NCBI RefSeq assembly: GCF_003431825.1
Contig: NZ_CP020083.1
Location: 1,774,501-1,838,500, forward strand
Reading direction: 5' to 3'
DNA: 64,000 nt
Source of the DNA: Blastomonas fulva
GTDB taxonomy: Bacteria; Pseudomonadota; Alphaproteobacteria; Sphingomonadales; Sphingomonadaceae
The position numbers and the translations under genes were made by a program. The notes beneath the pieces were generated by a model, which saw only the letters and a list, made by a program, of their open reading frames with translations, did not search any database and had not been told where the DNA came from. The number at the start of each line of letters is the position of its first letter. Within the stretch, counting starts at the first letter, position 1. Of the stretch, positions 8,955 through 17,228 are shown piece after piece.

Positions 8955-9734
8955 TCAGTCTTCGATGATCGCCACAGCCCGCGTCCAGCCAGCCGATGCG
9001 CCGCGGATCTTGTGCGGGAAGCAGCTGACGGTGAACCCGTGCGCGGGCAGGCTTTCGAGGTTGTGCAGCTTTTCGAGATGGCAGTAACCGATGTCGCGTC
9101 CGGCCTTGTGGCCTTCCCAGATCAGCGACGTGTCGCCGCTCTCGGCGACCTTCTGGGCGGTGTAGCTGAACGGGGCGTCCCAGCTCCAGGCATCGGTGCC
9201 GGTGACGCGGATGCCGCGCTCGAGCAGGTACATCGTCGCCTCATAGCCCATGCCGCAACCGGTATCGACGAAGTCGGGCTTGCCCACCGCGCCGCCCGCA
9301 GCGGTGTTGACCAGCACGATATCGAACGGCTGCAATTCATGGCCGATCCGCGCGAGCTCGGCTTCGACATCGGCGGCGGTGACGACATAGCCGTTCTCGA
9401 AATGGCGGAAGTCGAGCTTCACGCCGGGGTTGAAGCACCATTCTAGCGGTACCTCGTCGATCGTGATCGCGCGCTGGCCGCCATCCATCGTCGGGTGAAA
9501 ATGCCAGGGCGCATCCAGATGCGTGCCGTTGTGCGTGGTCAGCGTCACCCATTCGGCAGCGGCAAAGCCCGCGCCATCGGGCAACTGCTCGGCGGTGACT
9601 CCAGGGAAGAAATGGCCGAGCTCGGTGACCGTATCGGCATGCTGCTGATAGGTGATCTTGGGCCGCATGAACGGCGGATCGGTGATCACGTCGTTTTCCA
9701 GATAGATCGACAGGTCGATGAAGTGACGGGCCAT
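8955..9734 (-). CDS. Cyclase/kynurenine-formamidase-like metal hydrolase
   Basis: A 259-residue member of the cyclase family (kynurenine formamidase, isatin hydrolase). The defining metal-binding motif HNGTHLDAPWHFHP fits HxGTHxDxPxH, and later His and Glu residues are also present (SLIWEGHKAGRD). The family hydrolyses amides, lactams or lactones using zinc or manganese. It lies between the SDR gene and a small membrane-protein gene in the operon. It may open a lactone produced after ring cleavage. The substrate is not readable from sequence. Confidence 0.88.
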   Translation of the reverse strand: MARHFIDLSIYLENDVITDPPFMRPKITYQQHADTVTELGHFFPGVTAEQLPDGAGFAAAEWVTLTTHNGTHLDAPWHFHPTMDGGQRAITIDEVPLEWCFNPGVKLDFRHFENGYVVTAADVEAELARIGHELQPFDIVLVNTAAGGAVGKPDFVDTGCGMGYEATMYLLERGIRVTGTDAWSWDAPFSYTAQKVAESGDTSLIWEGHKAGRDIGYCHLEKLHNLESLPAHGFTVSCFPHKIRGASAGWTRAVAIIED

Positions 9735-9738
9735 GGTC

Positions 9739-10188
9739 TTATCCTCTTGTCAGTACGGAGCGCAGGGCCAGGGGTGTGATGATCAATCCCAGAAGCGCGC
9801 CGAATGCAACCTTGATAGCAAATGCGGTCCCCCAGGCGAACGTCGCGATACCGTTGAGTTGCAACGCGCCGATGGCCATGCCCGCCAGCCCCAGCGCCAG
9901 CAGCGCGAGCATGATCGCGCGCACGACGATCGATCCAATAGTGGGCGGCGTGCCAGGAAGCTTGCCCTTCGTCATCGCGGCGCGCGTCTGCAGCGCGGGC
10001 ATCAGCGCGGCCATGAACGACGCTGCGCCCGCTTGCGGCAGGAAGTCGAGCGCGAGATTGTCGGGTGCCCAAACCGCTATGGGGTCGGTCCGGCCGAAGA
10101 CAGCCAAGAAGAACCCGGCGCTGATCGCCATCGTGATCACAATCGAGATCAACGTCTGCCTGCGCACATAGCCGCGCGCTTCTTTCAT
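9739..10188 (-). CDS. Small integral membrane protein of unknown function
   Basis: A 149-residue protein with about four hydrophobic segments: near residues 13-32, a weaker one near 52-64, one near 86-112, and one near 120-142. The start at 10188 overlaps the stop of the DUF2218 gene (ATGA). The much longer reading upstream is only a shadow of that gene. I do not recognise the family. Because it is embedded in a catabolic operon it may help import or export a substrate or modify the envelope, but nothing in the sequence proves transport. Confidence 0.7.
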   Translation of the reverse strand: MKEARGYVRRQTLISIVITMAISAGFFLAVFGRTDPIAVWAPDNLALDFLPQAGAASFMAALMPALQTRAAMTKGKLPGTPPTIGSIVVRAIMLALLALGLAGMAIGALQLNGIATFAWGTAFAIKVAFGALLGLIITPLALRSVLTRG

Positions 10189-10505
10189 GCGTCGGTCCAG
10201 TTGTACGCCAGCGGTACTTCGCGGAAAGCGAAGCGGTCGATATGCCGCTCGAGCGCGCCCTTCAGCCCGTCGCGCTGGCCCTCGGCGCTGGCGGTGATCG
10301 TGCAGACCAAAGTATCGGCCTCGGCATCCAGGGTCACCACCGCATCGGCAGGCCAGTCGGCACCGCGTGCATCCTTGGCAAAGGTGATCTGCCCGTGATC
10401 CTTGTCGAAGCTGACGGGCAGGGTGTGTTCCCAATGCTTGCAGACCTGCTGGAGATACTTGCTGGCGCTGGCGGTCGGGATGCGCGCGGTGGCGACGAAG
10501 CTCAT
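10185..10505 (-). CDS. DUF2218-domain protein
   Basis: A 106-residue protein that fits the DUF2218 pattern: an N-terminal ATARIPTASASKYLQQVCKH segment, HW, and the C-terminal HIDRFAFRE. The function of this family is not established. It overlaps both neighbours by four bases, so it is translated in lockstep with the hydrolase and the membrane protein. Small, soluble and with no signal peptide. Confidence 0.83.
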   Translation of the reverse strand: MSFVATARIPTASASKYLQQVCKHWEHTLPVSFDKDHGQITFAKDARGADWPADAVVTLDAEADTLVCTITASAEGQRDGLKGALERHIDRFAFREVPLAYNWTDA

Positions 10506-11671
10506 GGCCTGGCCGCCGATGTGCGACCGCCCAGCGTCTCGGCGAACCAGTCGGCGATGTAATCGCGCCCGAACGACATGTTGTCCGCGCCGACATGCTC
10601 GACCCCGCCTTCGCGCGCGGTGAAGATCTTGAGCTCGCGCTGCGGGCAGTTGGTCAGCTGCTCGAAGCTCTGGTGCGCGTATTCCAGCCCGATCTGGCGG
10701 TCCTTCTCGCCGTGCGTGACGAGGAACGGCACCTTGATGCGGTCCATCACGCCGTTGAGCGTCATGTCCTTCGACTTGGCGTGGAAATCATCCATGTCGG
10801 TCGCGCCGAACACCCACATCACATGCGCCCAATAGTGCGGCACGGGGTTCTCGCCCTCGCGGCGCAGGCGCTTCTGCTGGACCTCGGCCCAGTTGTGGTT
10901 GGCGCCCCAGACGGCACCGCTCGCAAAGCGTGGCTCGAACGCCACCGCACGCGGGGCGAAATGGCCGCCCAGCGAGATACCGGTCATGCCGATGCGCGCC
11001 GGGTCGACATCGGGCTGCTTTTCAAGCCAGTCGACCGCAGGGGAGGCCCATTTTTCCGAATGCGGCGTGGCAGGAAGGTTGTTGAGGCGCAACGCCTCGC
11101 CGGTTCCGGGCTGATCGACGCACAGGCTCGAGATGCCGCGGGCGGCAAGCGCATGCGGCAGCTTGGACCAATAGAGCAGCTCCTTCGAGCTATCGAGGCC
11201 GTTGCAATAGACGACCACCGGCTTGGGGCCATCGCCCGGCGCGCGGCAATACAAAGCGGGGAAGGTGCTGCCTTCATAGGGGATTTCGACCCGCTCGACC
11301 GCGTGATCGCCCAGGGTCATCGCGCGCTTGAAGGTGTCGAGCGCCTTGGCATAGGTCGCAGCGCGGTCGGGGCTGCCCTGGCCCTGCATCCGTTCGGCGA
11401 CCAGCAGATACAGCGCCGCGCGCTCGAGCTTGGCGGCAGCGGAGAACGCGCGGCCGCGTTCCTCGTCCTCGCCCGCCAGGCCGATCAGCTTGTCGCCGGT
11501 TTCCACCCAGGCCCGCATGAACTGCGGCGTGCCGGCATCGGCGCCATTGGCCGCGGCGTCGCGGATCGGCTGGCACATGTCGATGATCTCGCCGATCTGC
11601 CCGCCGCTTTCGATCGCGATCGCGACCGAGAGGTTCCAGATGTAGTTGGGAAAATACTCAAACAATGCCAT
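10502..11671 (-). CDS. Alpha/beta hydrolase of the FrsA/DUF1100 type (C-C bond hydrolase candidate)
   Basis: A 389-residue alpha/beta hydrolase with a helical N-terminal cap domain of about 140 residues, then the core. The nucleophile Ser lies in GMTGISLGGHFAPR, the acid is probably Asp in THGEKDRQI, and His in GGVEHVGADNM. This layout resembles 2,6-dihydroxypseudooxynicotine hydrolase, which cleaves a carbon-carbon bond in a ketone side chain on a hydroxylated ring. It lies between the extradiol dioxygenase gene (three bases away) and DUF2218. It could remove an acyl side chain from a ring before or after cleavage, which is an inference from family similarity. Confidence 0.87.
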   Translation of the reverse strand: MALFEYFPNYIWNLSVAIAIESGGQIGEIIDMCQPIRDAAANGADAGTPQFMRAWVETGDKLIGLAGEDEERGRAFSAAAKLERAALYLLVAERMQGQGSPDRAATYAKALDTFKRAMTLGDHAVERVEIPYEGSTFPALYCRAPGDGPKPVVVYCNGLDSSKELLYWSKLPHALAARGISSLCVDQPGTGEALRLNNLPATPHSEKWASPAVDWLEKQPDVDPARIGMTGISLGGHFAPRAVAFEPRFASGAVWGANHNWAEVQQKRLRREGENPVPHYWAHVMWVFGATDMDDFHAKSKDMTLNGVMDRIKVPFLVTHGEKDRQIGLEYAHQSFEQLTNCPQRELKIFTAREGGVEHVGADNMSFGRDYIADWFAETLGGRTSAARP

Positions 11672-11674
11672 GGC

Positions 11675-12577
11675 TTATACTCCCGCCGGCTGGAACAGGC
11701 CCTTGTCGGGCGCAGGGTGCGGCATGGTCTGCGGACCGCCGATGCCGATTCCCCACTGGTCCATGACCAAAGGCGCGGGCGCGTGCACCGTGGCCACCCA
11801 GGTGGCATCGTCGACCTCTTCGAGATCGGCGGTGTATTCGACCGCAAAGCCGCCCGGCGTGGTGAAGTAGCTGAAGGTGTTGTTGCCCGCGGTGTGGCGG
11901 CCGGGCCCCCAGCGGATGTCGGTGCCCTGCTGCTTGAGCCGGTGAATGCCGCGCATCATGTCATCGACGCCAAGCATGTCATAGGCGACATGGTTGAGGC
12001 ACGGCGGCCCGGGGAGCAGCGCGATACGGTGGTGCCACTTGTTGCAGCGCAGGAAGCACATGAAGTCGCCCAGCCAGTCGCTGACCTTGAAGCCCAGCAC
12101 GTCGGTGAAGAACCGCACCATCTCGTGATGATCGGGCGAATGCAGAACGATGTGGCTGATCTTCTGCGGGATGCCTTCCCAGCGGACCAGCTCGCGCGAG
12201 GTGCCGCGCGCGACATCGCTGGAGATTTCGAAAGGCAGGCCGTCCTTGCTGAAGAAGCGGAAGCCATAGCCGCCGCCCAGCGTGTCGAGCTGCTTGGGCG
12301 CAAACACCACCTGGCAGCCATAGGCCGCGACCTGGTCGTGCAGCGCATCGACATCGGCGCGGCTGTCGGCAGCCAGCGTGATGATGTCGATCTTCTGCAC
12401 ATCGGCCTGGCGCAGGCGAACGACGTACAGCTCGTCGTTTCCTTCGGCGGCGAAGTGCAGCATGCCGTCCTTTTCACCGGCGTCCTTGAGACCCCAGGTG
12501 TCGCGATAGAATGCAGCCTCTGCTGCCAGATCGGTGACAGCGTAGCCGACGTGGCGAATCTCGCTTACTCTGGCCAT
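11675..12577 (-). CDS. Type I extradiol ring-cleavage dioxygenase (VOC superfamily)
   Basis: A 300-residue two-domain vicinal-oxygen-chelate protein. The start at 12577 has AAGGAG upstream. The iron-binding triad of active extradiol dioxygenases is in place in the second domain: His142 (KISHIVLHS), His196 (CLNHVAYD) and Glu247 (GFAVEYTADLEE). The first domain is degenerate, as is normal. It should cleave a catechol-type ring next to the hydroxyls using Fe(II) and oxygen. It immediately follows the flavin hydroxylase gene in transcription order, which would make its diol substrate. Substrate class is unknown. Confidence 0.9.
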   Translation of the reverse strand: MARVSEIRHVGYAVTDLAAEAAFYRDTWGLKDAGEKDGMLHFAAEGNDELYVVRLRQADVQKIDIITLAADSRADVDALHDQVAAYGCQVVFAPKQLDTLGGGYGFRFFSKDGLPFEISSDVARGTSRELVRWEGIPQKISHIVLHSPDHHEMVRFFTDVLGFKVSDWLGDFMCFLRCNKWHHRIALLPGPPCLNHVAYDMLGVDDMMRGIHRLKQQGTDIRWGPGRHTAGNNTFSYFTTPGGFAVEYTADLEEVDDATWVATVHAPAPLVMDQWGIGIGGPQTMPHPAPDKGLFQPAGV

Positions 12578-12617
12578 GATGAATTTAACTCCTTGAAAGA
12601 TGGGGGAAACGCCGACC

Positions 12618-13736
12618 TCAAATGGGCTCGGCAACCTTCATGAACATTTCCCGGGTCGCAGTGGCGTTATCCACCAGCGGGCCCTTGCCGATCTGGCCAA
12701 AGCAGATCGCCTTGGACGACTCGACGATATAGCGGCAGCGCTCGAAGCGGCGGTCACGATAGGCGGCAAGCGCGGTCTCGATATCGTCGGCGGCCTCGAG
12801 CTCTTCGGCGAGCACCAGCCCGTCCTCGATCGCCATCCCGGCGCCCTGCCCCAGATGCGGGGTGGTGGCGTGGACCGCATCGCCGAGCAGCGCGACGCGG
12901 CCCTTGTGCCACGCGCCTTCGAGCAGCAACCATTCGAGCGGCTTGTAGACCACCTCGTGGTTGTCGGTGATCTGGTCGACCAGTGCGGCGATGGCGGGAG
13001 AGGGGACCCCGGCGATCTTGGCGCGCATCGCTGCTGCCAGCTCTTCGGTGGCGTACCAGGGGTTGCCCGGCTCGGGCGTGGTCACATACATGTACATCAG
13101 CTCATCGGAGAGCGGCACCAGCCCGATCCCGGTCTGCCCTTCATAAGCCTGCAGCCCGATGACATCGGGCGTCCGCCGGAAATTGTAGCGCCACACTGAT
13201 TGGCCGGTGAATTCGGGCCTTGGCGCGTCGGGGAAGATCGTCTGGCGGGTCTGCGAATACAGGCCATCGGCACCGATCACGATATCGTAGCGGCCCGTGC
13301 TGTCGTCGCTGAAGGTGACCGAAACACCCGCGCCGTCATCGTCCAGGCTGGCGACGGTCAGGCCCAGCCGGACGGTCGCGCCCGCGCCGATGGTCCGGTC
13401 GCCCAGCACCTTGTGCAGCGCGCGGCGGCCGATGCCGACATTGCCGGGATAGCCATCGACCAGCCGCGGCGTGGGGATATCGGCGACGCACTGGCCAGTG
13501 GGGATGTACACCTGCACCCGGTCGAAGCCGAACCCGGCGCTGATGTAGTCGTCGATCAGGCCAAGCTCGGTCATCGCGCGGACGACATTGCCCTGCTGGA
13601 TGATGCCTACCCCATAGACCGACCAGTCAGGGTCGCGCTCGATCACATCGACGGCATGGCCCTTGCGTCGCAGCGCAATGGCCGATGTCAGCCCGCCGAT
13701 TCCGCCGCCAACGATCAGAATTCTCAAGTCTTTCAC
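12618..13736 (-). CDS. FAD-dependent aromatic-ring monooxygenase
   Basis: A 372-residue class A flavin monooxygenase. I prefer the GTG start at 13736, which has GGAGAGG upstream and begins directly before the dinucleotide motif LIVGGGIGGLTSAIALRRKG. A start at 13784 would add 16 residues of doubtful value. The mid-protein GADGLYSQTR (DG motif) and the C-terminal LLGDAVHATTPHLGQGAG (GD motif) are clear. It resembles salicylate and 3-hydroxybenzoate 6-hydroxylase relatives. It is the first gene of the 12-gene operon and would hydroxylate the ring with NAD(P)H before extradiol cleavage. Confidence 0.92.
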   Translation of the reverse strand: MKDLRILIVGGGIGGLTSAIALRRKGHAVDVIERDPDWSVYGVGIIQQGNVVRAMTELGLIDDYISAGFGFDRVQVYIPTGQCVADIPTPRLVDGYPGNVGIGRRALHKVLGDRTIGAGATVRLGLTVASLDDDGAGVSVTFSDDSTGRYDIVIGADGLYSQTRQTIFPDAPRPEFTGQSVWRYNFRRTPDVIGLQAYEGQTGIGLVPLSDELMYMYVTTPEPGNPWYATEELAAAMRAKIAGVPSPAIAALVDQITDNHEVVYKPLEWLLLEGAWHKGRVALLGDAVHATTPHLGQGAGMAIEDGLVLAEELEAADDIETALAAYRDRRFERCRYIVESSKAICFGQIGKGPLVDNATATREMFMKVAEPI

Positions 13737-13872
13737 GCGTCCGCTACCTCTCCGACACCCCCGTTCAGCCGGTGGGCGCATCATGGTGCTGAAATAGAGG
13801 GTCCGGCGTAAATCTGTAAATTTTATTGTTTGGATTGATGTCTATCAGCACTGTCGATGCTTCTCAGCACAA

Positions 13873-14778
13873 TCACGGCAGCGCGCTGTCGTGCCGGAGT
13901 TGGTTACGCAGCCATTTGAGCCCTTCATCGCTGGCGCGGGCGCGGTTGAACTGGAGCATCTCGCGCATCATCGGGAAGGGGAAGGGGATCGGCGCGATCG
14001 CCAGCGGGAACATCCGCGCCATCCGCCGCGCGAGGCGTTCGTGCATTAGCGCCAGCCGACCCGTCTCGATTACCAGCCACGGCACGACGGTGAACGACGA
14101 TGCCATCACATCCATCCGGCGGAACCGGCCGAGCTGCTCCATCATGCTGTCACCGAACGCGCTGGTGCGCTGATTGCCCATGTGCACCCCGACATGGCTG
14201 GCCTGCATCAGCGCCTCTTCGGTGAGCACGTCGGCGAACAGCGGGTTGCGATCCCAGCCGACGACAACATGGCGTTCCTCGAAGAACAGTTCTGCCGGCT
14301 GGCCAGGGTTGATGAAATCTTCGGGCGTGATCAGCAGATCGAACGCGCCCTGCGCGAGCAGATCCGAGCTGCCGTCCGAGGGGAGCACCGATTCGAGCCG
14401 GATGCTCGGCGCGATATCCGCCAGCCGGCGCGACAACGGGGCGATGATGGCGGCGGTAATATAGTCCGATGCGATCAGCCTGAAGGTGCGCTGCGAGGTG
14501 GCCGGATCGAACGCGGTCGAGGTCGTGATCAGCGCATCGACCTGCCGCAGCGTCTCCTGCACCATCGGCAGCAGCGACTCGGCATAGGCGGTCGGAAACA
14601 TCCTTTTGCCCTGCAGCACCAGCAGGTCATCGCCGAAATATTCGCGCAATCGGCTCAGCGCCGCACTCATTGCCGGCTGGCTGAGATGCACCTGCTCGGC
14701 CGCGCGCGAAACGCTGCGAGTCTCCATCAGGCAGCTGAACGCCACCAGCAGATTGAGATCGAGACCCTTGAACCGCAT
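13873..14778 (-). CDS. LysR-family regulator of the aromatic operon
   Basis: A 301-residue LysR-type regulator with the helix-turn-helix at residues 9-66 (RSVSRAAEQVHLSQPAMSAA) followed by an effector-binding domain. The DLLVLQGKRMFPTAYAE passage and the overall pattern resemble the NodD/NahR-like branch that responds to aromatics. It lies 136 bases upstream of the flavin monooxygenase gene on the same strand and is divergent from the TonB receptor at 14913. It probably activates one or both in response to the substrate or an intermediate. Which ligand is unknown. Confidence 0.9.
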   Translation of the reverse strand: MRFKGLDLNLLVAFSCLMETRSVSRAAEQVHLSQPAMSAALSRLREYFGDDLLVLQGKRMFPTAYAESLLPMVQETLRQVDALITTSTAFDPATSQRTFRLIASDYITAAIIAPLSRRLADIAPSIRLESVLPSDGSSDLLAQGAFDLLITPEDFINPGQPAELFFEERHVVVGWDRNPLFADVLTEEALMQASHVGVHMGNQRTSAFGDSMMEQLGRFRRMDVMASSFTVVPWLVIETGRLALMHERLARRMARMFPLAIAPIPFPFPMMREMLQFNRARASDEGLKWLRNQLRHDSALP

Positions 14779-14782
14779 GAAA

Positions 14783-14836
14783 TTAACCTATCGATGGCGT
14801 GATTGGATTACCATTAAAACAAAAGATTTAACCTAT
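14783..14836. promoter_or_regulatory. Direct 9-bp repeats in the LysR/TonB-receptor intergenic region
   Basis: TTAACCTAT occurs at 14783-14791 and again at 14828-14836, 45 bases apart, in the 134-base gap between the divergent LysR and TonB-receptor genes. The copies extend to TTAACCTATCGATGGC and TTAACCTATGGCTAGC, which stay similar. This AT-rich stretch in GC-rich DNA is where a LysR regulator would bind. The repeat is seen; the function is inferred. Confidence 0.4.
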
Positions 14837-14912
14837 GGCTAGCCCCTGCCTTAAAAGGTCCGTCAATACAGCGGGTGCCCGTGCAGGCAGTCGCGCCTTT
14901 TTGGGGAGATGA

Positions 14913-17228
14913 ATGATGAGAGCTTTGCTGCTGGCAACCACCGTATTGGCCGGGCTGATCGTCCCGGGTGCCGCATGGGCGCAGGACCAGGCCGATACCG
15001 CCCAGACCACCGAGAACCAGGAAAACACCGGTCTTGGCGAGATCGTCGTGACCGCGCAGCGCCGCGAGGAAAGCCTTCAGCGCGCCGCGGTTGCCGTTTC
15101 CGCGGTGACCGGAGACGATCTCACCAAGTCGGGCATCACCGAAACCGCGGGCCTTGGCCGGCTGGTTCCCTCGCTCGTCGTCCAGCCCACCGGCGGCACG
15201 ACCAGCTTCTTCCTGCGCGGCGTCGGCACCAATTCGCAGAACTCGTTCGCCGAAAACGCCGTCGCGTTCAACTTCAACGGCATCTATGTCGGCCGCCCGA
15301 CGGCCCCTGCCGGCGTGTTCTACGATCTGGAGCGGGTCGAGGTGGTCAAGGGGCCGCAGGGCACGCTCTATGGCCGCAACGCCACCGGCGGCGCGATCAA
15401 CGTCATCCCCAAAAAGCCGGTGCTTGGCACGTTCAGCGGCGAGGGATTGTTCGAATACGGCAACTACGACAGCAAGAAGGCCTCGCTGGCGCTCAACATT
15501 CCGATCGGTGACACGGTGGCGTTGCGTCTGGCCGGGCAGATCGTCGATCGCGACGGCTATATCTCTGACGGCTATGACGACGACAAGGGCGAGGCATTCC
15601 GCGCATCGCTGCTGATCGAGCCCTCGGACCGCTGGTCGATGACCCTGGTCGCGGACTATTACAACCAGCGCGGCAAAGGTGCCGGCGCGGTGCTGCTGCC
15701 CGAAGCTCGCTACACCGTGCCTCCGCTCGAAGACCGGGTCAGCATCTCCGATCCGCGCGCACAGGCTGCGGTGCGCAATCTGGCAAGAGGGATCTTCGCG
15801 CCGCCGTTCTGCGGAGGGCCGGGCAATTTCGTCAACAGCGGCTGCGTTGCGCTGGCCGGCACCGATGGCTTCCTCGACAACCAGTTCTTCGGCGTCAGCG
15901 CCACAGTCGTCGGCGACATGGGCTTTGGCACGCTGACCGTCATTCCGGCCTATCGCCGCTCGGACGTCAACGTGCTCACCTATCTTCCGGGCTTTGCCGG
16001 CACGATCAAGGATGTCGCGGAGCAAAGCTCGCTCGAAGTGCGGCTTGCGTCCAACGAGGATCAGCGGCTGCGCTATGTGCTGGGCGTCTTCTACTTCGGC
16101 GAGAACCAGGTCACCGAAAACTTCTTCCGTCAGGGCAATATCTCGAGCACCCGCTTCACCCCGCGGCTGAGCACCGAGAGCATCGCCGCCTTTGGCCAGC
16201 TGACCTTTGACATTGCCGATACGCTGCGGCTGGTCGCCGGTGGCCGCTACACCCGGGAAGACAAGGAGCAGTTCACCTCGGTGGCCTCTGGCGGTCTGCC
16301 CGGCCCGGTGGCGCCGCCACTCAGCGCGCCGTTCACCGGTGACCTGTCGTTCGAGAAATTCACCTGGAAGGCCGGGCTGGAATGGGACGCTGGTCCTGCC
16401 TCTTTGGTCTATGCCAATGTCGCCACCGGCTTCAAATCGGGCGGGTTCTTTGTCGCCCAGCCGCCCAACAACACCTTCGCACCCGAAGAGCTGACCGCCT
16501 TTACGCTGGGCGCCAAGAACCGCTTCTTCGACAACAAGCTGCAGCTCAACATCGAGGCGTTCTACTGGGACTACAAGGACCAGCAGATCACCTTCGTCGG
16601 CGGCGTGCGGACGGCAGGCGGCATCTTCGCGCAGGGCTCGACCACGGTCAACGCGGGCAAGTCGCGCATCTACGGCGTCGAGTTCGAGGCCCGCTTCGCC
16701 CCGAGCCGCAACGATCTGTTCAATCTCAACGTCCAGTATCTCAACGGCAAGTACGACAGACTTCAGACCGCCAACTTCTCGCCCACCGGCGCGCCGGTGA
16801 CGACGGGATGCACCACGCTGGGCAGCCGGCTCGCCAATCCGGGGGTCAACGGTGCGCGCTTCTTCGACATCGATTGCTCGGGCAACCCCACGGTCAATTC
16901 GCCCAAATGGGCGGTCAACCTGGGCTATGAACGCACGTTCGAGCTGACCGGCGATCTCAACCTGGTCTTCGGTGGGCGCGGCAACATCGAAAGCAGCCGG
17001 TTCCTCAACTCGAACTTCCGGCCCGAGGAACGCCAGGGCAGCTTTGCCATGGCCGATGCCTATCTGACGCTGGAAAGCGCGGGCGGATGGAATGTCACCG
17101 GGTTCATCAACAACATCACCGATGAAGAGGTGCTGGCGCGTGCGGGAACGCGGCCGATCCTCGACTTCCCGGTGGCGACGCTGCGCCCGCCGCGGACCTA
17201 TGGCGTGCGCGTCGGATTCAACTTCTGA
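14913..17228 (+). CDS. TonB-dependent outer-membrane receptor
   Basis: A 771-residue receptor. It has a signal peptide (residues about 1-24, ending GAAWAQ), a plug domain starting at EIVVTAQRREESLQ, the plug motif VEVVKGPQGTLYGRNATGGAINV, and a beta-barrel ending in the aromatic residue of GVRVGFNF. Such receptors import substrates across the outer membrane with TonB energy. In sphingomonads they often sit beside aromatic catabolic genes, as here, so it probably brings in the substrate of the adjacent operon. A second ATG three bases on is possible. It overlaps the next gene by one base. Confidence 0.93.
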   Translation: MMRALLLATTVLAGLIVPGAAWAQDQADTAQTTENQENTGLGEIVVTAQRREESLQRAAVAVSAVTGDDLTKSGITETAGLGRLVPSLVVQPTGGTTSFFLRGVGTNSQNSFAENAVAFNFNGIYVGRPTAPAGVFYDLERVEVVKGPQGTLYGRNATGGAINVIPKKPVLGTFSGEGLFEYGNYDSKKASLALNIPIGDTVALRLAGQIVDRDGYISDGYDDDKGEAFRASLLIEPSDRWSMTLVADYYNQRGKGAGAVLLPEARYTVPPLEDRVSISDPRAQAAVRNLARGIFAPPFCGGPGNFVNSGCVALAGTDGFLDNQFFGVSATVVGDMGFGTLTVIPAYRRSDVNVLTYLPGFAGTIKDVAEQSSLEVRLASNEDQRLRYVLGVFYFGENQVTENFFRQGNISSTRFTPRLSTESIAAFGQLTFDIADTLRLVAGGRYTREDKEQFTSVASGGLPGPVAPPLSAPFTGDLSFEKFTWKAGLEWDAGPASLVYANVATGFKSGGFFVAQPPNNTFAPEELTAFTLGAKNRFFDNKLQLNIEAFYWDYKDQQITFVGGVRTAGGIFAQGSTTVNAGKSRIYGVEFEARFAPSRNDLFNLNVQYLNGKYDRLQTANFSPTGAPVTTGCTTLGSRLANPGVNGARFFDIDCSGNPTVNSPKWAVNLGYERTFELTGDLNLVFGGRGNIESSRFLNSNFRPEERQGSFAMADAYLTLESAGGWNVTGFINNITDEEVLARAGTRPILDFPVATLRPPRTYGVRVGFNF

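Noticed and set aside
10595..12643. Very long open frame (682 codons) on the plus strand
   Set aside because: It lies antisense to the hydrolase and dioxygenase genes, which have intact motifs. High GC makes antisense frames long; the translation is Arg/His/Asp-rich with no recognisable domain.
14814..16025. 403-codon minus-strand frame within the TonB receptor
   Set aside because: Antisense shadow; the receptor on the plus strand has plug and signal-peptide features.
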